From Styela clava (Eukaryota > Chordata > Ascidiacea > Stolidobranchia > Styelidae): a stretch of DNA of 64,000 nucleotides. The notes beneath the pieces are model-generated. The model was not told the DNA's origin. It saw only the letters and a list, made by a program, of their open reading frames with translations, and made no database searches. Made by a program: the position numbers and the translations under genes. Below are positions 13,201 to 22,292 of the stretch, piece after piece. Location: the NCBI RefSeq assembly GCF_964204865.1, contig NC_135250.1, positions 24,295,395-24,359,394 of the forward strand. Reading direction: 5' to 3'. Within the stretch, counting starts at the first letter, position 1; each line of letters begins with the position of its first letter.

Positions 13201-16200
13201 ATGCTTTCAAGATATTCTATTAAAACTTCTAAGGTTGCATTTAAAAGTGGAGACGTGATATCGTTAGAATATCTTGCGACAGCATCATCTGGTTTCGTAA
13301 TTTCCGATATTGCAAACCTCAAACATTCTTCAAGATAATTCATATTGAATGATTCGATCCGTATTATCTCTAAAATGTCTTCGTAATCTAGAACGTTAAT
13401 TGCTTCGACAACATGGTTGGATTTATGACTTCCCTTAGTAAATGAAGAAACAAGAGCTTTATACCATGATTTGTTTACCTCCTGGTCTTGATGTGAGGCA
13501 ACTATTTTCGTTGTTTTATTACTAGCATTATCCTGGCCATTTACAAGTATAGCAAAGAGTCTTTTTCCCAAAGCAGCGAGGCGCCCAAGCCTTGAAATAG
13601 ACTCACATTTGTCAAATTTTGGTTGAAGTGACTTTAGGTGCAAAATGAGTTGTTCTTTCCGTGGGCTATCATGAGCTTGAGTGAGCATCATCTCAACTCT
13701 TCCACAAGCTAGTCGATCACAAAATTCTGAAATTGCCAAAATCGGTGAAAACACGAACCAGTCTTCTGAGAGCAATAGTGACAAAAGACTATCGGATTGG
13801 TTGAGGTGCATACCCCTGAGACAAAACAGTACTCTCTTTTTAAACGACGCCCTGAATTTGGTTCCCGAGGATAATAACGATTTCAATGATTCTATAAAAA
13901 GTCCACTTGCTGGTGAGCTGCGATGGACAGCGCTTATAAAATCTTGAATCGGTGGCTCATTTTGAAGGCTTATTATTTCTCGAGTATGGTTAACTATAAG
14001 CCAGGACATTATTTCAACTTCAGACTGGTTTTGACAGATATAATCTGCCAGCATTATGATAGATCCCTGCTGTACCATTCCAGTGTTCAAAGGTGGTACG
14101 TACTCTGCCGTTTCACGACTCTGTTTACTTTTACCGGTCAATTCTCCCCACATCGTAAGATCTGTATATCCGATGCAAGTTAACAGTTGTGACCATAGAA
14201 CAGTTAAAATTGGAAATTTGCTCGATAGAAGATTAAAGTTTACACATAATTCCTCAGTAGAGTAGAAATTTTTGTTCTTATCCTCACGAGACAATAACAG
14301 CCTTGTAGAGTGAGTGAGACGCTTGAAAGATCCCGAGCGATAAATATAAGTCACTGTGAGCAAAAACTCACTGAAAAGTTGAGACAAAAGTTCGTATGAT
14401 TTTTCTTGTCCGAATAATATGACAGGATTGAATAATTCATCAACCATTCGTTCAGTTGTGAATCCTATTATTTGCAAAAAAGTTGAAGCAATGACCTCTT
14501 CAGGCGGAAGCACATTATCGCCATTTTCAGCAGCCTGTTTTTCATCATTTGCGTGAATTTCATCAATAGATTTCAAAGATCGCAATAGCTGATTAGAAAA
14601 CATGGATGGATCGATTTGCATTTCTTTTACTCGGAGGAGCAAATATTCCTCTTTGAGATGGCACAAAAGTACTCGGAGTAGAGATACAGTCTTCGCTATC
14701 CATCTCTGATGATAAGCCACAGTTCTTAAATCGGAAGGCAACAGGAAAAATATATTTAAAACCAAGTCAATAGGACGCAATGCGGTTGGTGACAAGGCTT
14801 CAAATAGACTGTGCAAATATGCCATGTCAGAATGTTTTGTAATAACTAGTTTCAAGTGTGATATAAGAGGCAAAAGCACATCTGTAACTTGTCGTGAATA
14901 TTTTTTCCACTGTTCCGGATTTTCTTTTCTATAATATTGTAGAATTGTTGTCACCATTGATAGAACTTCTGGATATTCAATAATTCTAAAAAGCATGCTT
15001 TGTGTTACTTCACGTTGAGTATCAAGATCTGACGTATTATCATGTTTCATACCAGCTCGCAAAACAAAAAGATCATGTACAATTGGTTGCAATGCCGGAA
15101 TTGTATGAGTTACAGTATCACATCCACTTGCCATTATGCCATCACACAACTGAATTATTTTCGGCATTGTCATAACGCTTTTTGAATGATGCTTTTCATA
15201 TGAAAGGAGAACTAGAAAAAAGAAAACATGCGGAATCAAAATATCTGAATTACGCACTAATCCACCTTCAATTGACTCAAATTGCTTGATTATAAATCCA
15301 ATAAAAATTTGGTCAGAATCAAGTAGGCAGTAATTGACCCGCAATTGCACGAGTTGCGCAAGAAGGTTTAAAACATGCTTCTGTAAATTCACGGAGCTTG
15401 TCATCGTGTAATTTTTTAGTGATTTAATAACAATCGACTCAAAGAGACGAATATAATTCTGAATCGACATTTTATCTCCTTTTGAACGTTTCGCAGTCAA
15501 AGTTAGCTTTTTTTCGACTTTTTTCTTAATGGATCCAAACCAACCTGAACTAGCTTTTTGTGTGTTTTCTTGCTGAAGATAATGGTGGAAAGATGCATTT
15601 GCAATTGCCATTGTAAGATCGTTTAATGGCCTATGAAAAACTTGATGGTAAAAACTAGCTTTGTAATGCTGTTGATCTTTTCCATGAGTCGGTAATGGTT
15701 TGAGTTTGATTTGGTCATCAAGATCAAGCTGGCTAACCAAATTCGTTCCGAAGAGACTTTTCAGAAGTTGTTGGACAGACTGAACAGTCTGTGTGGGTTC
15801 TATGGTGAAAATGGTTCGCAAATACATCAATAAATCTTCAGTGTATTTTTCAATGTCTTCAAATGTCGTGATCTCAAGAATTTGACAGAATACGTCCAAA
15901 ACTGCTTGTAATAATATGCAAAATCTATCATTTTCATCTCCATCCAAAGTGGTTTTAAAACTATCATATGCACCGACTAGGAAATCATGAACCTTCATAT
16001 GAAGTCTGGAATTGGCAAAATGAAAAGGAGAGTTCTGCTTGGATGGTTTCTCCTTTTCAGCTTCTTCCGTTAAAACAGGAGATTTTCCAGCTGATCCAGT
16101 CTTTTTATGCATTTTTTGCTCAGTTGTAGAATTAGCATCTTTTACTTCAATTTTGTCTTTTTTCTTCAAAGTGTTTGGTAGCGAAGGGGTATTTTGTAGA

Positions 16201-19112
16201 GTTTGAAGAACACTTTTATTTGGTAATGATGGCACAGCGTCAGAAATAACATGATGAAATATAGATATAAGTTTCAAGATATGATTGAACAACTTCACAG
16301 CCAGAATCCCAATTTTATGATCTGACAGTGATGAAAGTGCATTCGGACTTTCAGTTGTAGCCGATCCTTTTATGGGTATCAAAGCTTCTTGCTCACCGAG
16401 TTTAGGATTAGGGCCGATAGTTTGAAAGCTATGATATGCAATACCGGACATGTAGTTCCCTGCTAATAGCAATACATTTGCATGTGTTGTTATCTCAAGC
16501 GGAACCCAGGCAGAATCTAACATAGCTAAAAGCATTGTTATAATACCTGTATGTTGCTGTTGGGTTTCGGGAACATTGGCTTCAACATTTTGCATTTTGT
16601 AGAAATTACAATCATAAGAAACAGGGTGCTTTGATACAGAGTACTCATTTGAGAGTGTAAGGAGGGCGTGTATACATCCCTGAGTCAAAGGCTTAGAAAT
16701 TGATCCCGCTAACAGAGATGTTAATTTGCCGACAATGACAGAAAGATTATGTGATATTAGTGAATTTTCATCAATTTTTTCATAGCCCCTGTAAATTTTT
16801 AACAAGTTTTTTACCGTTCCTTTTTGTGTCGGGTCAATTGAAGCAGGAGAGCCAGCAGAAACACTGAAACTGTTACAAATCACAGCAGCCTCTGATGTTG
16901 TCATATTGCACGTTAAAGAATCTATAACAAGACCACCATTTGTCACAATCTTTACGAGCATCGCCGCTGACGTTTTACGAACTCTGACATCTCTATCGCC
17001 CAAATATTCAAAGCACATATCAACTATTTCTTCATAAATTCGATTCAATATCGAAAATACTTCTAATTTCGGAATTTCTTGCGTTGATTCCGAAGCAAAT
17101 AAAATCTGTCTAAAATTTATATTTCCCAGTAATTCCATGAGGTCAACTTTAACAAGCCAGTAAGTCGTATCTTTAAGTTCCAAAATGTTCCCCAACAATT
17201 TTACTCCTAGATTGATGAAATCAGACCTTAGCAAAAATCCTATACAGGTTTTCACAGCTTGAATACTAGCTCGTAAACAAACAAGAGATTCGTCTTTTAA
17301 TCCATCAGAAAGGAAATCAACAAGATTTTCAAGTAGTATATCATCTCGATTGTTACCTTTAAAATTTTCATGAAGCCACGAAGTGTAATTATTTTGAGAC
17401 AATATTAATGACGAAGCAATGTACTGTGAAACTGCCATCACAGTGCAGCCACGTATCTGTGGATCATAAAAAGATTTGAATGATAATATATCTGATACAT
17501 GACAGTTTCTATTGTCGTAAACCGACATAAACATTAATTTAGGACGTAGCTTAAAAATCAACCCAATACATGAAATAGTCAAATTCATTGCACTCACACG
17601 AACATCTTTAGTAGATTCTGATCCTATTTTCAAAATTCTCTCACTGAGTATTCGTACAAACATTTGAATTGGATCTGCTTCACAATAAAGATTCTCGAGT
17701 TTGTTGAAATAAATTTCCTCAGATGAATTACAATCCAAACTGTCAAGATTGGCTATTTCCAATTCTGTATTCTGTTCACTATCCACCTCTTCATGTGTTA
17801 TGTCTGATGATGGCTCATTGATAATAGCATCAGGTTTGGCATCATTAGATTGCACAGTAGATATAGGTAGTTCATTCTGGTGTGTTGACACATCCTCGGA
17901 TGAAATACCAGCTTCATTTAATTTTTCTGTTACACTTGTCATCGTGTCCTCAATTGTATTATTTTCAGAAACTGGTGTCTCTATAGTTTGAGAAGCATTC
18001 GTACCACTGCTATCAAAATCTCGGTCCTGGTTCGTGGAACTTTGCTTTTTTATTCCTTTCGATTTCAAAAATGTCACTAATGACTTTGAAAAAACTGTTT
18101 CTTTGATAGGCTTTGCTTCCAGTAACTCCTTTAGTGACGCAGATGGCAACTTCAACAAAATTTGTAAAGTCTCGAGTGAAGCTGTTACAACATTTGCTTC
18201 TTTGAAGCAAGAAAAATGCACACAAAGCTCGAAAATTTGGACAATTATATCATCGAAAACAACGTCAATTTTTGAATCTTTATCTGAACCAAAACTGCCA
18301 GTTCTTCTTGTAATTTTTGTCCCTACAATTGCAAACAGAGGTATCAAATACCGTAATATGATAAGACTTCCTAATATGAAATTGACATCAAAATTTTTTG
18401 TTGAAAATGATCCAAGTATACTAGAAACAATGTTGAATAACATAACTTGCTTTTTACTTGAGTTGCTCACAACTTCGTAAATACATATCGAAGATGTCCT
18501 TCGAATCGCTGCAGAGGGGCTCGATAAATTTTTCATCAGTGCGTCTATAAAACTTTGCAATTCTGCTTCCGCGGCAAACGACCCAATTAAAGGAAATATT
18601 TTAGAGACAGATGCAGATAAACATTCTTGTATGCTTTCGTCATTCCGTTCGCATATTTTTATAAATGGTGGAAGAAGACTAACAACATATGGCCTGCATT
18701 TGCTTGGACGAATCCTGTGTGCCAAACTGGAGAAACGTACAAGCGCAGTTCTCAAACTACGACTTGATCCGTTTCTTTTAATTTCTTTGTAAAACTCAAT
18801 CAAAACTTTCCCAAAATGCAGTTCTTCTGTTCCTTTTATGATTCTATTAATAGATTCCTCAGCTGCGATTCTAACATCAGCCTCAGCATCCTGACAACAC
18901 AACAATAGCATTTCAATAGTCACACCCAATAATCCAGAATATTCATTATTGCCTTTCACAGGACTGGACAGTATGCTTTCCGCCATTGTTTTACAGCATT
19001 CCTGTCTTTCTGCCTTCGTCGGCATGGGAATCTGCTCCTTTTTATTTGCATCTGTTGTCTCTCCGCCATAATACTGTTTTATATTATTCACAGATTTAAC
19101 AAGTTTCTCCAT
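10251..19112 (-). CDS. HTT: Huntingtin, full-length and intronless
   Basis: Huntingtin is a very large HEAT-repeat scaffold that works with HAP40 in vesicle transport and autophagy. One open frame encodes 2953 residues. The start shows an N17-like helix (MEKLVKSVNNIKQYY) without polyglutamine or polyproline. Strong family blocks follow: LYKEIK-type YKEIKRNGSSRSLRTAL near residue 110, CLLDSDQIFIGFIIKQFE near 1260, PKIIQLCDGIMASG near 1310, QFEETWTSLLGVLVSQP in the C-HEAT part, MMNKVIGEFVSS and WVMLSLGNFTQR close to the end. Disordered acidic or serine-rich inserts lie near 360-460, 970-1035 and 2410-2440, matching known huntingtin loops. Length equals the ascidian protein (about 2946 aa) and is shorter than vertebrate forms (about 3140). 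No stop, frameshift or intron interrupts it, which is highly unusual because chordate HTT genes have dozens of exons. No poly(A) tract or flanking duplication was seen. Confidence 0.97.
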   Translation of the reverse strand: MEKLVKSVNNIKQYYGGETTDANKKEQIPMPTKAERQECCKTMAESILSSPVKGNNEYSGLLGVTIEMLLLCCQDAEADVRIAAEESINRIIKGTEELHFGKVLIEFYKEIKRNGSSRSLRTALVRFSSLAHRIRPSKCRPYVVSLLPPFIKICERNDESIQECLSASVSKIFPLIGSFAAEAELQSFIDALMKNLSSPSAAIRRTSSICIYEVVSNSSKKQVMLFNIVSSILGSFSTKNFDVNFILGSLIILRYLIPLFAIVGTKITRRTGSFGSDKDSKIDVVFDDIIVQIFELCVHFSCFKEANVVTASLETLQILLKLPSASLKELLEAKPIKETVFSKSLVTFLKSKGIKKQSSTNQDRDFDSSGTNASQTIETPVSENNTIEDTMTSVTEKLNEAGISSEDVSTHQNELPISTVQSNDAKPDAIINEPSSDITHEEVDSEQNTELEIANLDSLDCNSSEEIYFNKLENLYCEADPIQMFVRILSERILKIGSESTKDVRVSAMNLTISCIGLIFKLRPKLMFMSVYDNRNCHVSDILSFKSFYDPQIRGCTVMAVSQYIASSLILSQNNYTSWLHENFKGNNRDDILLENLVDFLSDGLKDESLVCLRASIQAVKTCIGFLLRSDFINLGVKLLGNILELKDTTYWLVKVDLMELLGNINFRQILFASESTQEIPKLEVFSILNRIYEEIVDMCFEYLGDRDVRVRKTSAAMLVKIVTNGGLVIDSLTCNMTTSEAAVICNSFSVSAGSPASIDPTQKGTVKNLLKIYRGYEKIDENSLISHNLSVIVGKLTSLLAGSISKPLTQGCIHALLTLSNEYSVSKHPVSYDCNFYKMQNVEANVPETQQQHTGIITMLLAMLDSAWVPLEITTHANVLLLAGNYMSGIAYHSFQTIGPNPKLGEQEALIPIKGSATTESPNALSSLSDHKIGILAVKLFNHILKLISIFHHVISDAVPSLPNKSVLQTLQNTPSLPNTLKKKDKIEVKDANSTTEQKMHKKTGSAGKSPVLTEEAEKEKPSKQNSPFHFANSRLHMKVHDFLVGAYDSFKTTLDGDENDRFCILLQAVLDVFCQILEITTFEDIEKYTEDLLMYLRTIFTIEPTQTVQSVQQLLKSLFGTNLVSQLDLDDQIKLKPLPTHGKDQQHYKASFYHQVFHRPLNDLTMAIANASFHHYLQQENTQKASSGWFGSIKKKVEKKLTLTAKRSKGDKMSIQNYIRLFESIVIKSLKNYTMTSSVNLQKHVLNLLAQLVQLRVNYCLLDSDQIFIGFIIKQFESIEGGLVRNSDILIPHVFFFLVLLSYEKHHSKSVMTMPKIIQLCDGIMASGCDTVTHTIPALQPIVHDLFVLRAGMKHDNTSDLDTQREVTQSMLFRIIEYPEVLSMVTTILQYYRKENPEQWKKYSRQVTDVLLPLISHLKLVITKHSDMAYLHSLFEALSPTALRPIDLVLNIFFLLPSDLRTVAYHQRWIAKTVSLLRVLLCHLKEEYLLLRVKEMQIDPSMFSNQLLRSLKSIDEIHANDEKQAAENGDNVLPPEEVIASTFLQIIGFTTERMVDELFNPVILFGQEKSYELLSQLFSEFLLTVTYIYRSGSFKRLTHSTRLLLSREDKNKNFYSTEELCVNFNLLSSKFPILTVLWSQLLTCIGYTDLTMWGELTGKSKQSRETAEYVPPLNTGMVQQGSIIMLADYICQNQSEVEIMSWLIVNHTREIISLQNEPPIQDFISAVHRSSPASGLFIESLKSLLSSGTKFRASFKKRVLFCLRGMHLNQSDSLLSLLLSEDWFVFSPILAISEFCDRLACGRVEMMLTQAHDSPRKEQLILHLKSLQPKFDKCESISRLGRLAALGKRLFAILVNGQDNASNKTTKIVASHQDQEVNKSWYKALVSSFTKGSHKSNHVVEAINVLDYEDILEIIRIESFNMNYLEECLRFAISEITKPDDAVARYSNDITSPLLNATLEVLIEYLESIMRQLPPTPITDFAKDFDKPTFVIDDQNYPALSAYWQKLFSVFEKRENRDLMILLCKAFTRCLIWKNIVGQPFQKLDTLSENLLRLAVGCHELIICSILHGMKIEIDAQSVCLEFMQQVLQQKPEIQKQFYANDNLSYSLTIANCLNLLYEAYAGNIQVANKHFDDSKSPYRCLNNKSTPIFAVVKTCRLFDKISNSGLDIIPAVLNAPFKRAVQLVLCHPFFNNLARVPQLLFKNDMNEKEIESLSHVPPGEYLQEKDMLKDYIGRINSLGWISRMQFEETWTSLLGVLVSQPIGDSSQNATPLDENAIQISCLTIRGLTALVMNTCMKPHGGKPALGAFQNIPRVSSPVLPETKIGHDLHVIQCTIECALRDVIFGDQLHETFDFFQLATNYLKVAESSSVPNDVFKSRLYANPERREMKPLYYGIGQRSVKSFRMLHDISPLEEETSELSSDDENFGAVTSSDDLNSEASDVATEMNVITPSPPRVRVEQNSVDAHSCVQFLIDLFSEWFRSASAMSPQNQQSGNAPSFVMRLPRQFLCDCIHSLILVSDFFTERQQFEWMFTSLNSLQLVQPPEDDIMLQYLVLGMCKSGAVLGINKKICDILQGMMESALGSTLISCPTFALYGALYILECELKEYARPLVSLISKFVCDKFKIINSGVVFYSQQFLRNVVSVGFFLIKNWQDFLTPAHTKTFIQGAISILGSPQLNYVPNDVYVSILRSLETLITSYSLSGSDCDAIAKLAVDQFTASESSIRVLTSLNLTITCMYFRLMRVSETSSTEDETIESRLLSMERITLLFDKIKCGFPQESIVLIHVLPLLLDSFFSTQDMMNKVIGEFVSSLHPFPDLIATLLHHVFQILHSRGESAVVSEWVMLSLGNFTQRTPISTAIWCLTCIFVSASTNHWINSLLPIVLSEMHLPPSEANFEKFYISAKDFYTNQLSAELDRRSFHSIFKAVAQPDNPYHIMLELINKLDIDIT

Positions 19113-20380
19113 TTATATAAACTCTTGTAAGAATTCCAGTCACAAAATTACTAGTACCATCTACTTTATTACTTGGAAAATGATAGTTATAAAGAATTAC
19201 ATTGTGAAACTGAAGAAAAAAATGATTTTATGATAAAGTGTGAAATGAGTTATCCCAGCTAACTGAGAATAGTACGGTACATAATCAAAAACAATGACAA
19301 AAGTGTTCACATAGCGCGATACCGGTACTGTAATACCTTGAAATTTACAAGTCCCGAATTTTAATTTTTGCCTATATTATTACCAGATATTAGGACTGTA
19401 GGACAGGATTTACATATTTCTCCCCGGAGAGAGGAAAGTCGATAAGACAGCTTAACCATTCCATACCCGACATGGAATGGTAGTCGGACGAGTGGCCGTG
19501 GTTCGCCATATGGTTAGAGAGAGAAAAACTTTATTTCCACAAAACAATGTTAAAAAAGGATAACAGTACATATTTTTATGAAAATACAGTGCAGTGGATA
19601 TTCAAACATTAAATTGTGATGGTCAGTATGCAAGACCTTCACAGGTCACCGAGGCTCCCGACCATTTTATTTACGCTGTGATCAAACTGTCAGCATGGAT
19701 TATCACGCTATGAAATTATAAAATAAAGACAGAAAAATGAAAAACGAGTCGGCTGATAAAGAAAAACTTTCTACCATTCAACACTTTACATTAGATTCAT
19801 TGTATAGTTCAGAGGGCATGTGTAAAAACTCTATATATATTATACTACACTTTCATCAAGTACAATACTAATCAAGTCAACCAGAATACAAACAGTCAAC
19901 TTTAGAAAAAAATTTGGCAAAATTAAAATAAAAATTGCTTTGGTATGGACAGGTGGGAGCGATACGCCCATGCGGCATGCATAGGAGTCATCAAAGTCAA
20001 CTCCTACCCTATTTGCTGATGTTGCTGATTATGATGTTGGTCTGGCAAATAACACATTAATAAATTCGATATATTGTAATCCCAGAAAAACTTCACATTG
20101 GGTGAGGGCATATTTTGTTGAAAACTCATTTAAACAATAAATTCTGTGGGCTTTAGATGATGTTAAACAATAATATATACAAACATTCGATATATGAAAA
20201 GAGCAAAAATAAAGATATATAGTCTATATATACAAGCTATGCTGTATACGGTATTAGTGGATGGTGAACTCAAAAAATGTGGTAAAAATGTACCGTATCA
20301 CCAGCATGACAAAAGATTAAATGCAGCTTAGTCAGTTCATGGAATTCCTAACATATTTAAGCCAGTAACCAAATATACCG
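19113..20380. other. HTT upstream region with repeat debris
   Basis: Immediately before the HTT start the minus strand reads TTCTTACAAG then AGTTTATATAA then ATG, so the 5' leader may be very short. From about 19430 to 20050 there is repeat-like sequence, including a minus-strand GGAAATAAAG beside a run of GAGAGAAAAAC that looks like the 3' tail of a retroposed transcript. ACCGGT motifs begin at about 19320 and continue into the transposon cluster. No gene was found. Confidence 0.35.
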
Positions 20381-20599
20381 GTACTACCGGTATAGTACAG
20401 TGGTTCCCAACCTTTCTACCCTGGTGGACCGGTTAAATTAAATTAAATGTACTCGAGGACCGGCAAAAATTGAAATGACCGGAACATAAAAGAATATCGC
20501 ATATTTGCGTAATACAATGCAACGTCGGGCACTCAATATGCATCTAGACAAAAAGGCACACTTAAAAAAACATCAATTAACTAAAAATTTTGCTGCTGT

Positions 20600-20895
20600 T
20601 TAGTTTCCAATATGGGATTGCAAACGATGCCTCAAGGAAGTTTCTGCAACACGTAGCCCTGCAGCGGCGTGCAACCAATTTCCTTGCTTCGCTTTAATTA
20701 AAGCTAGTGATGAAAATATTTTCATTTAAAAGTAATAAAAATATAAGTAACTCGTTGAAAATACGGACAACAGTTTGATTGCTCGATTACTTAGCGATGG
20801 GTATTTGTTATCAAGAGATATCCAAAATTGTGACAGTGATTCTTTTTTAAATCTGGACTGTAAAGTAGAATCACAATTTGAATCAAGCTTTTTCA
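20600..20895 (-). pseudogene. hAT transposase C-terminal fragment, frameshifted
   Basis: Reading the minus strand gives DSTLQSRF, SQFWISLDNKYPSLSNRAIK and FSTSYL. After an insertion and frame change it continues FSSLALIKAKQGN, AAAGLRVAETSLRHRLQSH and a stop. This is the C-terminal dimerisation region typical of hAT transposases (pattern: W.S....YP.LS..A...L..F.T.YLCE..FS.L..IK.K.RN.L). The CE pair expected after YL is replaced by a short insertion with a stop. The catalytic domain is absent, so the fragment cannot be active. It belongs to the deleted element at 20390-21051. Confidence 0.75.
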
Positions 20896-21028
20896 TTGGG
20901 TTTATCATATTAATCCCTGCCATGGACCATCCCTGCATGGGATTCGAACCTGCGAACCGACGCAGAGTAATTAGAGGTGCGGTGGCGAGCGTATTCCTAA
21001 CGCTTAGCCCGTTGAGCCACACCGCCGC
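20890..21028 (-). repeat. tRNA-derived SINE
   Basis: On the minus strand an A box TGGCTCAACGGGCTAAGCG (21001-21019) is followed by a perfect B box GGTTCGAATCC (20940-20950), the internal RNA polymerase III promoter of a tRNA. The segment lacks a paired acceptor stem and continues into unrelated sequence, so it is a SINE head rather than a tRNA gene. It sits 15 bases inside the hAT terminus, joined to transposase sequence. The 3' limit is uncertain. Confidence 0.6.
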
Positions 21029-21850
21029 GGTTGGGAACCAATGCTATGGTATATGTAAAACAGAACACAAGGGAAATTTCTAATTGATCACTAAGCCATC
21101 TTATCCCTTTCCTTTCCCCAGGGATACGGTAAATAGAGAAATACCGGTATGTAAATCCTATGCTTTATTGCCTACACTTAACGCTGTAACGTTAAACCAT
21201 TACCGGTACCGGTCCTATTTGTTTATACCAAACGCAGTCTTACCCAATAAATTAGCCTACCCACGGGCCACGGCATGTCTGTACAGCTGTATGTTGCGCC
21301 AAACCGGTACCGTAAAACCGGCTAACTTCGGATGATTTCACTATATTTTGAACAATATCTCCGCCGCATGTTGTTCAACTGAAGCCAAATTTGGAATATA
21401 ATACATTGTGGCTATTCTCGTCTTGATAAAGTCGGTTCCATATCCATCAAAGCCTTTTTTCATTGAAATTATTGTCTTTATTCGTCTATTCTAAAATTAT
21501 CTAACTTCGGATGGCCACTTTTCTCTTTGCGTCAACTCGTCGTGAGAGAGAAATGTCTGCGTAAGCAATGACGCGTGACAACGTCGCTGAATAGACCTTA
21601 CGCCGCCACGACCTGTCTTGCGTGTTGAATACTGACGTTTGTACGTGACGTTACTCTTGCCGCTTCGCGAAGCTTAACTATTTATTCTTGTGTCCTTTAT
21701 TATAACTCGTATATATTTCACTAACTACTCCTAATTTATTGCAAAATGCTAGTTCGTTCTTTTATGATCGTTTATTTTCAATGCAATAAAAGGATTAGCA
21801 AAAAAAAAAAACGGAAGAATTGAAAGTACCTAACACTGGTGTAGGTTGAA

Positions 21851-22040
21851 ATTGAAATGCAATATGGAACAAGTAAAGAATGAACAAAAATTAGACAATT
21901 AAAAATAAACGGATGAATCGAATGAAACACTGGCAAAAGTAAAAATTGAAATCAAAAAGCAATATGGAACAAGTAAGGTATGAACAAAAAATCGACAGTT
22001 AAAAATAAACAGATGAATTGAAGGAAACGCTGGCAAAATC
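21851..22040. repeat. Tandem duplication inside the 1.9-kb element
   Basis: AATATGGAACAAGTAA, then ATGAACAAAAA, TTAAAAATAAAC and GATGAAT occur twice in the same order about 105 bases apart. The copies are lightly diverged, so the duplication is fairly recent relative to the element. Confidence 0.6.
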
Positions 22041-22292
22041 AAGAATTGTAATCATTTCCACATGGGTTAGACGGGTCTTGTGGAACCAATGTGTTTCGCT
22101 GCAGCTTTCGCAACCGACCCATTCATCCTCAATTTCCGTACTTCCATTTGGTTCATTCCATAATCCACAAGCAGAGCAGGTTTCGTCTTGATTATCACTT
22201 TTCATATTTTCTGATTTTCTCAGAGCTCCCCGTTGATCGGCTCGGCAGAGGTTCCTGCCCGGTGTGACTTTCGATCCTCGCTTTCGTTTCAC
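21999..22292 (-). pseudogene. PHD-like zinc-finger fragment of a transposon protein
   Basis: The 97-codon frame contains ETCSACGLWNEP and, after an acidic linker, DEWVGCESCSETHWFHKT. The CxxC ... WVxCxxC ... HWFH arrangement resembles the short PHD-like finger at the C-terminus of some pogo/Tigger-type and related transposon proteins. The expected cysteine after WFHKT is arginine, so zinc binding is probably lost. No transposase core precedes it. It lies inside the 1.9-kb TIR element and is read as the remnant of that element's own protein. The family assignment is tentative. Confidence 0.4.

Larger units (their letters stand above)
20390..21051 (-). mobile_element. Deleted hAT transposon remnant
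   Basis: The termini are CAGTGGTTCCCAACC at 20398 and its imperfect mirror GGTTGGGAACCAATG ending at 21043. The flanking octamers GTATAGTA and CTATGGTA agree at six of eight positions, as an aged hAT duplication would. The element runs on the minus strand. Only 15 bases of the 5' end survive before a tRNA-derived SINE, followed by the C-terminal part of the transposase and the 3' end, so most of the element was lost. Confidence 0.6.

Noticed and set aside
13681..14265. Plus-strand ORFs inside HTT
   Set aside because: They are antisense shadows of the huntingtin frame with no independent evidence.
10251..19112. HTT as a processed pseudogene
   Set aside because: No stop or frameshift in 2953 codons and conserved motifs from first to last residue; decay would have been visible over this length.
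20940..21030. A complete tRNA gene on the minus strand
   Set aside because: The A and B boxes are good, but acceptor-stem halves do not pair and the sequence runs on into non-tRNA DNA, so it is a SINE head.
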